Assembly (NCBI RefSeq): GCF_001680005.1
Contig: NC_033568.1
Coordinates: 310,001 to 374,000, forward strand
Source: Plasmodium coatneyi
Lineage: Eukaryota; Apicomplexa; Aconoidasida; Haemosporida; Plasmodiidae
Length of the DNA: 64,000 nt
Direction of reading: 5' to 3'
Numbering within the stretch: position 1 is the first letter of the stretch; each line of letters begins with the position of its first letter. Below, one piece after another: positions 37,502-49,269 of this stretch. The position numbers were made by a program, and so were the translations under genes. The notes beneath the pieces are model-generated. The model made no database searches. It saw nothing but the letters and a program-made list of their open reading frames with translations, and had not been told where the DNA came from.

Positions 37502-38184
37502 ACCTCCTCCTATATTTATATTCCGTTCATGAGAACGTAACTTCCTATCACAGAAATTTTCTTCCTTGCAACTTCCCTATTTATACTTCCATAGGGGTGT
37601 AAAGGAAGGTTATAAAAAAAGATTAACACGTCCATTCAGCAGTTCATATATATAATTTATTGTTCCTTCCCCTCTTTCACTTTTGAAATGTGCACTTTCA
37701 TTCATTCATCCACATTCAGTGAAAACAGGTATCTGTATACTCACAATACGTGTATTCACAATACAAATATAACACAAATACAAAAGAAAGTATAGTGCAG
37801 TGATATATTATCCTATTTTGTTCAAAGGTGAAAATTCTTGTGTGCGCACTCCTATAGAACTTCATTCCGAAGCAGTCCTTTTCATCTTCCCTTCCTCCCT
37901 CTTACGGAATTTGTGTACATATTCATTCCTATTCAAAGGATAGTGTGTGGAACTATTAAATAAACAGAAGGAAAGTATAATGTAAGATGTATTGTATGCA
38001 CGATAGGTTTAAAGAAATATATGTGTACCTTCATTAAATATTTATCCCATTGAACAACCCATCCACCCCCCTTCTTCCCATTTGTAATCTCCGCAGAATA
38101 ATAGATTCTTCTCTCTCTTTTTCAAATCCTTTATTTCGGACAAGATTACTGTAACTTAATCAAATATGGAATTTACGTTACACC
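37502..38184. other. AT-rich spacer
   Basis: Upstream region of the two-domain KIR gene. No coding frame or tandem repeat seen. Confidence 0.55.
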
Positions 38185-39475
38185 AGGATATAGGGTTTAG
38201 TGTTCAGGGCTGAGTGTTTAGGGTTTAGGGTTCAGGCCTTACAGTTCAGGACTTAGGGTTAAGCGTTTAGGGTTAAGCGTTTAGGGTTCAGGATCTGGGG
38301 TTCAGGTTATATGGTTTATTGTTCATGATTTTGGGTTCAGCGTTAAGCTTTAAGGGTTAATATTTTAGGATTTAGGGTTTAGGGCTCAGGGTTAACGGTT
38401 TAGGTTTTAGAGTTCAGGGTTTAGCGTTTTGGGTTTTGGGCTCAGTATTTCAGGGTGCAGATTTCAGGGTTTCGGAGTATAAGGCTTAGGTTAAAGGAGT
38501 TAGTGTTAGGTTCTTAGGGTTTAGGGTTTAGCCTTCAGGGTTCATGGGTTCAGGGTGTAGGCCATAGAGTTTAGGGTTTAGGGCTTAGAGTTGATAATTT
38601 ATGTTTCAGGATTTAGGATTTTAGGATTTTTGGTTTAGGGGTTGAAGGTTTTTGTTTTAGGTTTTTATGTTTTATGATTTATTGGTCTTAGCGTTTAGGG
38701 TTTAGGGGTTTTAGGTTTCAGGGTTTAGGGTGTGAGTGTTCTCAGTTTTAACGATAAAGCCTTCCACTTTTAGGATTAAGAGTCAGAGTTATAGGAATAG
38801 GGGCTTCGCCTTTAAGGTTTAGGGTTGAAGTTGTGTGACCTGAAGATGCAGGTTCCTTGAATGGGTTTTTGCATAGGTTTAGAGAACAACAATAAGGCTT
38901 CGTGTCTAATTAGTGCAAGGTTTAAAAGGGTTTATGGTTGGAAGGAGGAAGAAAAAAAAAAAAAAGAAAAAAGAAGAAGAAAAGAAAAAAAGGGGTGTAG
39001 GATTTAGCATTTAGGGATGTATATGATTTCGCGCTTAGGGTTTATATGAATACCCATTTAACTTTAAATTTTTAGGGTATAGGAATAACAATGTGGCCTG
39101 GTGTTTAGCTATCTTAGGGTGTAAGAACAACAATGTGGCCTGGTGCTTAGATGTTTTGGGGTGTATGGTCAACAATGTGGCCTGGTGTTTAGATGTTTTA
39201 GGTTATAGGAACGACATTGTGGCCTGCTATTTAATTGTTTAGGGGGTTGGCAGCGGAGAAAGGAAAAAAAAAAAAAATAAAAGTGAATGAATCAGTGGGG
39301 GGAAGAGTGTAAAATTTCACATTTAGAGGTCTATGTAGGATTTTGCATTTTAGGGTGTATGTAAGATTTCACAATTAAGGTTAAGGTTTCAGGGTATAAG
39401 AACAACAATGTGGCCTAATATTTAGCTGTTTCAGGGTGTAAGGACAACAATGTGACCTGGTGTTCAGACCTTTAG
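38185..39475. repeat. telomere-like and satellite block C
   Basis: Degenerate telomere-like units (GGGTTTAGGG/GGGTTCAGGG) run from about 38185 to 38730. A diverged copy of 21930-22110 follows (38727-38910). Then come about six copies of a ~40-bp satellite around AACAACAATGTGGCCTGGTG (39080-39470) and a few GATTTCGCATTTAGGG units (near 38995-39040 and 39330-39375). This block is the last variant-type sequence before the conserved core genes. Confidence 0.88.
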
Positions 39476-40353
39476 GGAGGGGTATACATGTAAGGTGTGC
39501 ATGGGAAAAAAAAAAAGAAAAGAAAAAGCATGTGCAGCGCGCTTCCCTTTGTCCTTCTTCCGCGTTTCGACGTCAGAAAAAAAATTGTGCATTTCCTTCA
39601 ATTGTAAGGTATGGTATAATTTTTCGCAGATTTCGTCCTCTTTGTGCGACGTTTTTTCTCAGCTGGAAAAAGTGTGTACTTGAGCGGGAGGTACGAAATG
39701 GATGTCCCCGATTACACTTCACGGTGGAATAATTCCATTGAAGGGAAGAAAAAGAAAAATAAAAAAAAAGAAGAAAAGTTCATACCGCATAGGGTCACAC
39801 AATTTTTTCAATGCCCCTTAGTAAATGAGTTCCTCCCGTGCTTGGTTAATTTCCCCTCCGGTCATTTTGAAGGGCTCAGTCGTTTTGGGCTGATTGATTT
39901 TGGGTCTCCCCATGAATATGAAGGGTCCCCGACGAGGAAGCAAAACGGCGGAGGCAGAGCGGTTTGGGAGGGAGAAATAAAATTACAGACGTGGAAAAAA
40001 ACGAAGATGTGGCCAAGTAGGCAAATGGTAAGGTCAGAAAGAACACCCGGATGTTGTCCCCAGGCCACATGCTCCCGCATGCGCATATGATCACGTATGT
40101 TCTTTCCTCTTTTACTTGCCTGGGCATGATAGTACACGCATGGAGAAACCGTTTTGAAAAAAAAAAAAAAAAAAAAAAATATACATATATATAGTAAATT
40201 GAAGAATGGATTTCCCGTAGGAAGCACACACACTGGGGCAATAAAAATGCCACCATGAGGATGTGTGGCGCGATTGTACTTGAACACCGAGGTGGTGCCA
40301 ATGGCGCGATGAGGACTGGGTATTGGTAGCAGGCTAAGCCTGGCATGCTTGGC
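39476..40353. other. spacer at the compartment boundary
   Basis: No supported gene. A plus-strand frame at 39644-40090 (148 codons) is basic and low in complexity and has no recognisable domain. A 24-nt A-run lies near 40157-40179. This is the 3' flank of VDAC. Confidence 0.5.
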
Positions 40354-42083
40354 TTAAGATTTCAAGAACAGCTTGACTCCAAACTTGTTACTGTCCGGGA
40401 GGGACATTTTGGTTATGTCGACCTGCGGTGGGGTGATTGGCATAGTGATTGGCGTAATGATTGGCGTAGAGTTAGCTGTGGCTACTTTTGTAGCAGTTTT
40501 TGACGGGCGCTTATTTGAGGAACACGCAACTTTACCTGGGAGCCCAGAGAGATGGACACAAATTCGTTGTACTTATGGGTGAGCGAAACAGCCACCTTGG
40601 TGTCATTACTAATTTTAGTCTTCACAGCGGTGTTCTTATCGTTTAGGTACCAAATGGAGGCTACGTTTATGCTAGACTTTTTCTCTACAATGTTTTGGAT
40701 TAGCTCAATACTCACTGCGTTGCCATTCAATCTTTTGTTCTGAAAGAAGAGATTCAATGCAAGGCTTCCGTAGGCGTGTTTATTCGTGGGGATGCTACAA
40801 AAGGGGGGGGGAATCGCCAACCAATGAGACAAACCACTGCAATGAATGAGCGTCCCAAATTGCGTGGTCATCGAATGGACATCGAAACGGGGAAGAACTT
40901 GTCTGAGTAATGCCCAGGATATTCCCCAGTGGGTAAAGTTCCCTCCCTTGCCACGCAACCTTACGATCGGAAGGAGAAGATATATTGGCTGTCGTAGTTA
41001 TTCTTCGTGTAGGCGCCTCCAAATGAGTACTGCAGGTTTTTCACGTCCATGTTGCCCTGCAGCAGGCCTGAAAAAAAGGAACAAAAATTGGCAATGGTAG
41101 CGTCATGCAACTAACAAGCGTAAATAGGAAGGGGGCACCTGTGCGATCGGGGGAATGAATGCACCGCCAAGACAATTCCACAGGACTAGCGTACGCCCAA
41201 CGGACGGCGTTTCGCTCACCTCCAAATTTAAACTCGGGAAACTTGGGATGCGAACCGACGTGGATATATTTGAAAAAAAGATTCTTCACATTGACGGAGG
41301 AAAATATGTTCATGTGAGGAGATGAGTACTCACTATACACCTCAAACGTGTCATCTTCCTTTCCGTTGCTTTTGGTGTACTTCCCGCAGAGGTTAAGGTT
41401 CCTCACGTAGGTGGGCTAGGTGGGAGGAAGGTTATTAGGGGGGTAACAAGCAGTGTAAAAAACGTGTGGACAACCTGTCGACCCTGCAACCGTGTTGTGC
41501 ATGTGGGAAAGAGTGGAAAACTACCTGGTACTTCACATCCAGCAGACTTATTCCCGTGGCGTCGAACTTTATTTCATTTTTTGTGTTGTAAATATTATTT
41601 TTCAAATTGGTGTAGATGCTGTAGGTGTTGTTGGCGAAGGTGAATCCGCTCTTCAGGAACTGCGTGGGTGGGGGGTGGTCACGGTGTGGACGAAGCAGCG
41701 GTGGTTAAGTAAATTCGCAATGCACCTTCGTAACAGCGCATCTGCGTAACAACATTCTTATAACTTCCTCAGTGTGAGAGATTATTTAGCCCCTCCCATG
41801 TGCACTGCTTTGCCTACCGGTTGCTTCGAAATGCTCGTGTGCTCTAACTCAAATTTGTTCGCATGGGGAAAGTCATTTTTAATTAAGTCTGCGATGGGGG
41901 GGGAAAACCATGTGTTTAAATGCACGGAGGGATAAGCTGGGCAGCAAAGTGTAAGCAGCGGCACGTGCATATAATATGTGACGTCATTTCCACGTTGGCC
42001 CGACAAAAGGAAAGAACAAATATATTCAGGAAGGAAGGGTCGTTACCCAGTGAAGGCTTATTCAGCAGCTTCGGAAAATCCAT
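40354..42083 (-). CDS. VDAC: voltage-dependent anion channel (mitochondrial porin)
   Basis: Seven exons: 42083-42047, 41888-41818, 41659-41525, 41415-41220, 41067-40965, 40794-40536 and 40422-40354. Phases fit throughout (1,0,0,1,2,0), giving 289 residues, about the usual porin length. The protein begins MDFPKLLNKPS, continues DLIKNDFPHANKFELEHTS, and consists of alternating short strand-like segments such as FEVYSEYSSPHMNIF and SIWYLNDKNTAVKTKI, as expected for a 19-strand beta-barrel. It ends NKFGVKLFLKS. It has no cleavable signal, as is usual for VDAC. Its role is metabolite and ATP/ADP passage across the outer mitochondrial membrane. It is divergently arranged with the SNARE gene. Recognised from its similarity to Plasmodium VDAC; introns are short, with clear GT-AG ends. 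Confidence 0.88.
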
Positions 42084-43334
42084 GGTGTATTACAAAAAGT
42101 AGGTCAGTGCGTGTGTCTGCGAATGTAGGGGGTGAGGAAGTTACGCCAGGCTGGGTTCATATACACCTGCATATGTTATCTAGCACACCCACGTGTTTAC
42201 AATTCTTTGCCTAGTGTACTTTTCGAAATGGTGAAACTCTGACACTCTGTTCAATCCTTTATTTATTTGTTTCTTTATTTTTTAATTAAAGTGAGGGTGG
42301 GGTAACTACGCTGATGCAGCGGTGCTTCGTAAATTTCCACTGAAGGGGGATACAAATGTAGGTTCACTTATCGATCAGCTTATGACATTCCGCATTTTAT
42401 TGCGCTTCATTTTTTTTTCCTTTTTTTTTTTTGTTTTTTTTTTGTGCTTTTCCAAGGTGAGGGGGTTGCCCTTTTTGGTTTCCGTTTAGTATCCGCTTTG
42501 CATCAACTTCGGGTTCGCTGTTCACCCTCTTAGCGTTTCCTTTCCTTTCGATTTTTTTTTTTTTTTTTTTTTTCCTGATCCTCCCGCACAGTTTGTCACA
42601 CTTGCAGGAAAATATGGCGCCCCGGGTGTGCCTTCAGATGTACACCCAGCCGGATCTTGCATCGTCCCGCTAGGTGGAATCGCACCCCCGTGTAATTTCG
42701 CGACGAACACGTGAATGTGCAAGTGCTACACGTGCCTTGAGCTAGCCGTTCTTCCAGGCCCCCATCGAATAGTCCCTGCGTCAGCGGTACTACGTGGCAA
42801 TACCCCCGTAATGCGTCCTCCGCTCAGCTGCCCACACAGACATAAAAACCCAGGGGTGCAAAAGCGAACCCCGCACGTACACCCTTCTTGAATAGAAGTA
42901 ACAACCAAGAGCGAATTAGCAAGTGCACAAGTCGGAAGTAGCCAACAGGGCGAGTTTCCAAAAAGGAGAAAAAAAAAAAAGGCATACTCCAAATGAGTAA
43001 CATTCCACACTGTGATACGGTGATGCCTGGCTTCCCCTTCCTTAACTTTTTTTTTTTTCCTTTCACTTCGAATTGGCAGGGGAAGGAAAACCCCAAGTCG
43101 TCGTACATGCCTCTACGCGTGTAGGTGCCAACAGGCATACACCCTCGCGTCGCTTAACCGTACAAGTTACGCCCTTCCCTTGTGATACCTCCATATAAGG
43201 CACTTCACTGATATTTGCACTAGCTAAATCAGTTGAGCCTCTTACGAAATGATCTTTAAGCATATTTAACACTTATAATTATGGCGCCAGAGGTGGGGTG
43301 ACCACAGGGCTATTTATTTTAAAAAAAAAGGAAG

Positions 43335-43365
<31 letters not shown>

Positions 43366-43767
43366 TCCATTTCATATTTGTGTTAAGTTCTTATCCTGCT
43401 TGGCGAGGTGTGATACACCCCATGTTGGAGCGGCCCTCACGGTTGACCTGAGGCAGTTCGCATCACGGGCTCGGTACGAAGGCTCCCCATTTAATTGTCG
43501 CCATTTCGCACACCCCACTTGACCGTTCGTATATTTGTTTTTCCCCTTATACGTGTGTTAAACGCACAGGAGGGACTTCCTTCTTCATGCGATAGGGCAA
43601 AGGGAGAAAGAGGGGGAAGGGGACTCTGCTGGCACCAGATTGGCAGAGCCACACGCGCCGTTCCAGTGGGCAGGTAAGGCAACAAATTTCTCTCACATTT
43701 GCCGTACTGACATAGAGAGGTTTCCCTGTTGAACGACTGAGTGTTCACCCCGCAAGTGGATGGCACC
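42084..43767. promoter_or_regulatory. shared upstream region of VDAC and SNARE genes
   Basis: The two start codons face away from each other across 1.7 kb, so this must hold both promoters and 5' UTRs. It contains poly-T/A tracts (42553-42573, 43036-43050 and a long T-run near 43336-43362) separated by more GC-rich segments. I see no coding frame with support and cannot place a transcription start. Confidence 0.6.
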
Positions 43768-45159
43768 ATGGAGGACATACTTAATGAGATAATTTCGTTG
43801 AGCGAGAAAAAGCGGGGGGAAAAGTTGCCGACCCAACAGGGGGAGGACCTTCAGGATGATAGCCAAACGAAGCTGAGCGGGGGTAAGAAACCTGACAGGG
43901 GGAAGAATCGTCACGGGGGGGAGAAGCATCACGGGAGGAAGAAGCACCAATTGGGAGGTGACCCACCGATGGGGACTGTTCCTCCCTCCACTGAGGACGC
44001 CCCGCCGAGTAGCGCGTGGGACTCTTCCACAGTCTGCTCCGTGGATGAGGACATGAGCGTGCAGAAGGCTAGTCTGTTCAGTCGGATAATTAGTGAACGG
44101 AGGAGGATGAGTGGGGATAGGAACCTAGACGAGGAGAAGACCCATTTGGGGGATATCGAGCAGGGTATCAACCAAGTTAGCCCGCAAGCCACGCAGATAT
44201 GTGCAGACGCTCGGCAGGATCCCCCAGTCGATGAACGCACCCCCCTGTGCCAACAACCCAACACGTTCAACTCCTACCTCCTCACCGTTAACCAAATCAA
44301 CACACACATCTCATGCATATATAAAAACATAGACAAAATAAATTCATGGAAACAAAAAATAGACTTCAACATATACGACACGGAAGAACTGAACGGGAAA
44401 ATAAACGCAACCATATCACATACGGAAGAGATTGTCTCCCAAGTGATGACAAAAATTTTTCTCTTAAACGAGGAGAACAAACAATTCGAGGCAAGTAGTA
44501 ACCTCCTGAGCGAAATAAAACTTCGCACAAACATTTTTATTGACGTGGTGCAAAAATACAAAACGTGCATTAACAAATATAAGAATGTCTGTCACCATTA
44601 TTATGAACACGTGAATGCAAATTTGCTCAAGCAGTACAGGCTGATTTGTCCCAGCGTGAGCGCCACTGACGGGGAAGACGTCGGTAAAAGGCGACGGAGC
44701 AGCAACAACAGTACCTCACAGGGAAAAGCATCCAAAGGAGGAAGAGCAAGAACCGACTTGGATGACATAGAACAGTTTTTTAATTTACAAAAAAAAAACA
44801 ACTACGGCAACTTGGGGGATCATCTACACCCAGAAAATACGGATACAGTTAATATACAAAAAATGAAAAAAAAATACAAAGAATTGAAGATGCTTGAGAA
44901 GAACATCTCTACACTCAATGACCTCTACATCGAGCTAGCTTATGTCGTAAAAAAAAGGACCAACTATATTAACAGCATAGAAAATAATGTGTACCAAGTG
45001 AAGGACTACACGGATGATGCGCTGCATAATATTGTTGCCGCCAAACGGTACAATGCTCTTGTGAAGAGGAAAATTTTCTACTTCAGCGTCTTCCTCCTTG
45101 TTGTCGCCCTGATCATTTTGTTCCCCGTTTTTTTTAACTACACCTATTCAGGGGGGTAG
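43768..45159 (+). CDS. Qa-SNARE / syntaxin-like protein with Arg at the zero layer
   Basis: Single exon, 463 residues from the first ATG (GCACCATGG context); an in-frame stop lies just upstream. The N-terminal ~170 residues are Gly/Lys/His- and Pro-rich low complexity. Residues ~175-310 are helical with NQINTHISCIYKNIDKINSW, like a syntaxin Habc region. The SNARE motif spans about 370-430 (KNISTLNDLYIELAYVVKKR then TNYINSIENNVYQVKDY). A single C-terminal anchor follows (SVFLLVVALIILFPVFF). By eye, LAYVVKKRTNYINSIENNV aligns with the Qa motif of syntaxin 1. At the ionic zero-layer position, where Gln is expected, there is Arg (R397). The role should be membrane fusion in the secretory or endocytic route, but which step is unknown. 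It is divergent from VDAC. Confidence 0.78.
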   Translation: MEDILNEIISLSEKKRGEKLPTQQGEDLQDDSQTKLSGGKKPDRGKNRHGGEKHHGRKKHQLGGDPPMGTVPPSTEDAPPSSAWDSSTVCSVDEDMSVQKASLFSRIISERRRMSGDRNLDEEKTHLGDIEQGINQVSPQATQICADARQDPPVDERTPLCQQPNTFNSYLLTVNQINTHISCIYKNIDKINSWKQKIDFNIYDTEELNGKINATISHTEEIVSQVMTKIFLLNEENKQFEASSNLLSEIKLRTNIFIDVVQKYKTCINKYKNVCHHYYEHVNANLLKQYRLICPSVSATDGEDVGKRRRSSNNSTSQGKASKGGRARTDLDDIEQFFNLQKKNNYGNLGDHLHPENTDTVNIQKMKKKYKELKMLEKNISTLNDLYIELAYVVKKRTNYINSIENNVYQVKDYTDDALHNIVAAKRYNALVKRKIFYFSVFLLVVALIILFPVFFNYTYSGG

Positions 45160-45760
45160 CTGTGGTGGGGTATGTTTTATTTAGTGCGTTACCTGAGGGT
45201 CATGTCCTTGATGCGAGGAGCTTCTTGTTTTGCGTAACTTATTTTTTGTGTTGCTCATTTTTGCATTTCTCTTTTTTGTTTTATCCTGGCCATTTTATTT
45301 TTTCCCCCTTTTTTTAAATGGCTCATCTGCCGTCCCCGGATTGGCAGACAACACACGCAGTGGGTAGGTCTCTCCCCCTTCCACTGCATGCCTACCAAAA
45401 GCGATGTGATAGCTGCACCGCTTCAACGCACTGATGTGTGTAAAAATTTATTAACCTTTATGGAAAAGGTTGACCAGGGGGGGACATTTTTTCTCCTACC
45501 TCATTGATCCATTCCGCGTGTTTTCCTTTAACCCAACTGGTTTAATCACTGTAACAAGGTGGGCCACTCATTTGGGGAAGCAGTTGGTGGATCCCCTCCT
45601 CATTTCGTTCCTTCCTACAGACCCACTTGCATGCACACCGAAAGGCACCAAAAAAAAATTGACAGCTAAGGGGGGAGTATCTAACACATTGGAAAACATA
45701 AACTTCACGATGGATGATTCCCTGTGATGATCGCGCACAGAAAAAAAAAAAAAAAAAAAT
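45160..45760. other. intergenic region between convergent genes
   Basis: 3' flanks of the SNARE gene (plus) and the choline-transporter-like gene (minus). It contains T-rich stretches near 45238-45315 and an A-run at 45741-45759, plausibly 3' UTR and poly-A signal sequence. A TGCATGCA site lies at 45628-45635. No gene seen. Confidence 0.6.
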
Positions 45761-48700
45761 TCACGGACGAGCGCTATACTCTTGATATATCTCCAGAATT
45801 AACTCCTTCAAGAGGGGCGGAGTGAATACTGTCCTCAGTGGGTTCTCATCGATCATCTGCTTCTGGTAGCACTCGCATATAAAGCAGTAGAGGATGGTAT
45901 CCGTGAGGGTAGACACCGTGGTGATGAAGTGGGAGGTTATCATCCCGCACAGCACTCCAATCGTCTGCGGGGGGGAGAAACAATCCATGGTTAGCAACTC
46001 GTATGGAGGTGCATAGTACAGACACATGCACACACACATGTATGTACGCGCATCCACTTACGAGTGCCGCAAAAAACGGGTTGGGGACAAAACTGGGGGA
46101 GAGCAAATTGCCGTATCGGTCAAAGTTGTTGAAAATCTGGAAAGGGGGCCAGGAAAGGAGGGGAAGTCGGAACAGTGGTGGAACAGGTCGTCACTCCTGC
46201 GGTAACGTCCAACTTGTTGCTCCGTTGACTGACGTGAATTGGAACGCCGTCCTTCGTTCCATCTATCTATCTTTATATCTTTCTCGTTTTACGGTGAATG
46301 AGAGAAATGTCACCCCTAGGGTTGTCAGACACGGGAATAGGATGTTAACAATGTAGGTTATCTGCGGGGGGGCCAAAAAAAAAAAAAACGCAATTGCATG
46401 TGTACATTATAATGACAGTCTTATTTTCCCGTCCCCCTTGAGACCCGTTCCACCTACCCCATGCAAGGATGCCGCTGGCGAAGTCGAGTTTATTAACTTT
46501 TTGGACGACGTGCTGCAGGCGAGTCGGTATGGGTACGACGTCATGGAAATCTGCGAAGAGAGGAAGACCCCAATCGTGGGACGAGCAGATATGAGCTAAG
46601 ACGATGGTCTCGTGCAGGTCGAATTTGCAATACACTATATTGGGAAGTGTACTTAGGGGGGGGAAGCCTTCTCTGCTGTGCTTCCATCCCCGTAGTTATG
46701 TTTTTCCTGTGTGACGATCTGACTTACCTCGCAATATGCAGCCATCGTGTGCGTGTCAATTAAATGCGAAATGGGTCTTAAGAAGAGAGCTGCAGTGCGG
46801 GGTGGAGGGCATTGTTTCACATACGTGCGTTGTGCGGTAACGCTGTGCGGCCAGACATGGGTGCATCCCGATTTGTGCGTATTCACGCATGGGTGTGCAT
46901 ACCGAACCGCTCCTTCAACTTGTAAATCGACTCGCTATCGAAGAAGGGAAGGGACAGAGTGCTGTTCGCCCAAAAGAACAGCACACGCAGGTACTTTGTC
47001 CATAGGTTGATAAAGCTCGATAGGATCAAACTGCCCAAGTGGTAATTCAGTATTGTCTCTGCAGGGGGGAAGGGGGGCGTTGTGAGGGTACCAAACTTTT
47101 ACACGCATATCTGCGTCGGACTGGTCTGCTCCGCTTTCGGTTGGCTCGTTGGAACCCAATTGCAAAGGGTAGAATTACTCATAGTCGCTTGGGCGCTGAG
47201 CTTGTAGTTGACGCTATCCTTGTCACAGAAGTACCAGACGGCCCCTGTAAAGGTTCACATGTACACAGGTGTTATGTTATTGCACACGCGCTGAAGCGTT
47301 TTTTAAAATTCGAAAAGCGTTCCTCACGCCTGGTTTGATCGACATTCCTTCGCTACCTAAATAACTTATGGTGAACTGGTTGAGGGACTGCAGGATTTCA
47401 CACACGAAGAAGTAGGTGTATATCCAGAATCTGCGGTGCGCGTCGGTACGGTTTGTGGGTGTGGAGGGGGCATATATACACATATACACATATATACATA
47501 TATATATAAGTTGCGGCAATCTGTATATATGTGCATTACGGTGTCCGCACCGAAGATCCATCCTCCGCTGGATACGCCTTACATGGAAAAGATATACGAG
47601 CTCCTGAAGTAGTGGAAGACCTTCTGCAGGGATACAATCTCGCTGTTTCCATTCGAGTCCAGTTCCAAGTTTAGCTGCAAGAAAAAGGGCAACGTGCGCA
47701 TTGTGTATATGTGTATTGTGCATTGTGTCTTGCACACAGGTTGCCGTTTCATGTGCGGGACAACAACGCAGCGGTGCTTCTTTTCACCTGAACGGGCAAT
47801 AATGTTCATAAAAAAAAAAAAAAAAATAGCTAGCTAGCTAGCTGTATGACCCGTTCAGGCAAAAATGTAACATTCAAATTTCAACCCGAGGAAAATATTA
47901 CCCTCTGCTCGTGAAGCGTCCCGGCAGTCATCACATAAATGTATCCATACATCCAGAGAAAAAACCAGGCAAGCGAAGCCGCCGAAACGATGCAAGGCGA
48001 GTAAAGCAAATTGGACATACTACTGACGAAGTCCAAAGTGATGGTAATTAACCTGTGTGTGTACTTATATGTATTTCTGTACAAGTACAAGACGAAGAGG
48101 AAGATAACTCCATGAGCTAGCAAACCAAAGCACACAAAAATTGACACTAAGTAGTGATACGAAAAAAAGGCTCCCTTAATGGGATGAAACAGGAGAAACA
48201 AATGCTTGTGAATAAAGTATACTGGATAAAATAACATGGAAAAGCTGAAAAGAAACAGCGCTAAATGTAGACTGAGGGAAGACAAGTAATACATACAACA
48301 CAAGTAAAGAACACACAAAAAAAGAGAAAGAACAATAAAAACAAATATATAAACGAACGAATTGTTAAAGGAAAATAAATTAACAAACACCTTGTACCTA
48401 TCTGTAAATATTACATTTACCACCTTCTCTCGTAACCCCTTATCCAATGGATAGCATATGTTCATAATATTAATCGTATCATAATAGGGGGAAATCAGAG
48501 AATATTCTACGTACAAATTGTTGTTGGTACTTTTTGTGTAATCGCTGTATACCACGTTGGTTGCTTTGTTTCCCTGTTTGTCTATAATTTGTTTTGGTTT
48601 TTTTTTTACAAAAAGGGAAGTGTACGATGAGGATGACGTGTTAAAAAGAGGGTTATCAAGATAAGGTGCCTTTTCTTTCATCTCTGCATTGTCACTACGG

Positions 48701-49269
48701 TTTGTCCTTTCTCCATCTTTTTCCTTCTTCATTTTATTCGCCTCATCCGATGTGGGACAAGACTCCAAACACTTCCCATATTTGCTCAGTATTTCCATTT
48801 TGGACAATTTAGGAGACAAGGGAAAGTACAAATATGAGTGCTTCTTCATATCCTTTCCACAGATTTTCCCATTGTAGTTGGTCCCATATAAAATGCGCGC
48901 ATAGTCTCCATGGTAGAGGTAACAAATCATACAGATGGAGAGGACTAACATGTAGGCAAAAAAGTACGCAGTGTATTTATGATCTGTGTGCGTTCTTCTA
49001 CTCCCCTGAGCGTGGTCATATTTTGTGTGACGTCCTTCCAGATGACTTCCTACAATATGTTCGCCTCCATTTCCAACCATGTATGTTAGGGGCGTGCCTA
49101 GTGGTACTTGCTCAGTTGGGCTTTCCCCCATGTTTACCCTGCCAGACGTGATGTCATTTCCGTAAATGTTGCTCAACTCGTGTGCGTCTATTCTTCTACT
49201 GCCCATCGGGTCTACCCCTTCCACCAGGGCCTCGTACTCCCCCCTGCTCGCCGCGTCAGTGTGGTTCAT
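45761..49269 (-). CDS. choline transporter-like protein (SLC44/CTL family)
   Basis: Ten exons: 49269-47902, 47674-47583, 47430-47357, 47244-47179, 47058-46903, 46789-46728, 46550-46458, 46361-46293, 46136-46062 and 45964-45761. All phases match; 752 residues. The N-terminus is hydrophilic (~100 residues), then TM1 (YFFAYMLVLSICMICYLYH). GTNYNGKICG, the conserved post-TM1 element of CTL proteins, follows, then a Cys-containing loop (KCLESCPTS) and about nine further membrane segments. The C-terminal half has family-like stretches: LNYHLGSLILSSFINLW, SMTSYPYRLACSTSSKKLIN and TLTDTILYCFICE. SLC44 proteins move choline or related amines across membranes; the substrate in Plasmodium is not shown by sequence. 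The start is the first ATG of the open frame. Intron 1 holds an inverted repeat. Confidence 0.85.
47787..47859. repeat. 10-bp inverted repeat inside CTL intron 1
   Basis: CCTGAACGGG at 47787-47796 and its exact complement CCCGTTCAGG at 47850-47859 flank an A-run and a (TAGC)n tract. They could pair as a 10-bp stem. Related sequence occurs at 54446-54461, and 49593-49609 and 57676-57692 carry a similar palindrome. Confidence 0.85.

Noticed and set aside
39644..40090. 148-codon plus-strand frame after repeat block C
   Set aside because: Lys-rich low complexity with overlapping open frames on both strands, no domain, and it lies in the 3' flank of VDAC.
46345..46635. Alternative open frame over exon 7 of the CTL gene
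   Set aside because: Its frame cannot be joined in phase to exon 6. The frame opened by the TCTTCGCAG acceptor gives family-like sequence and fits both neighbours.
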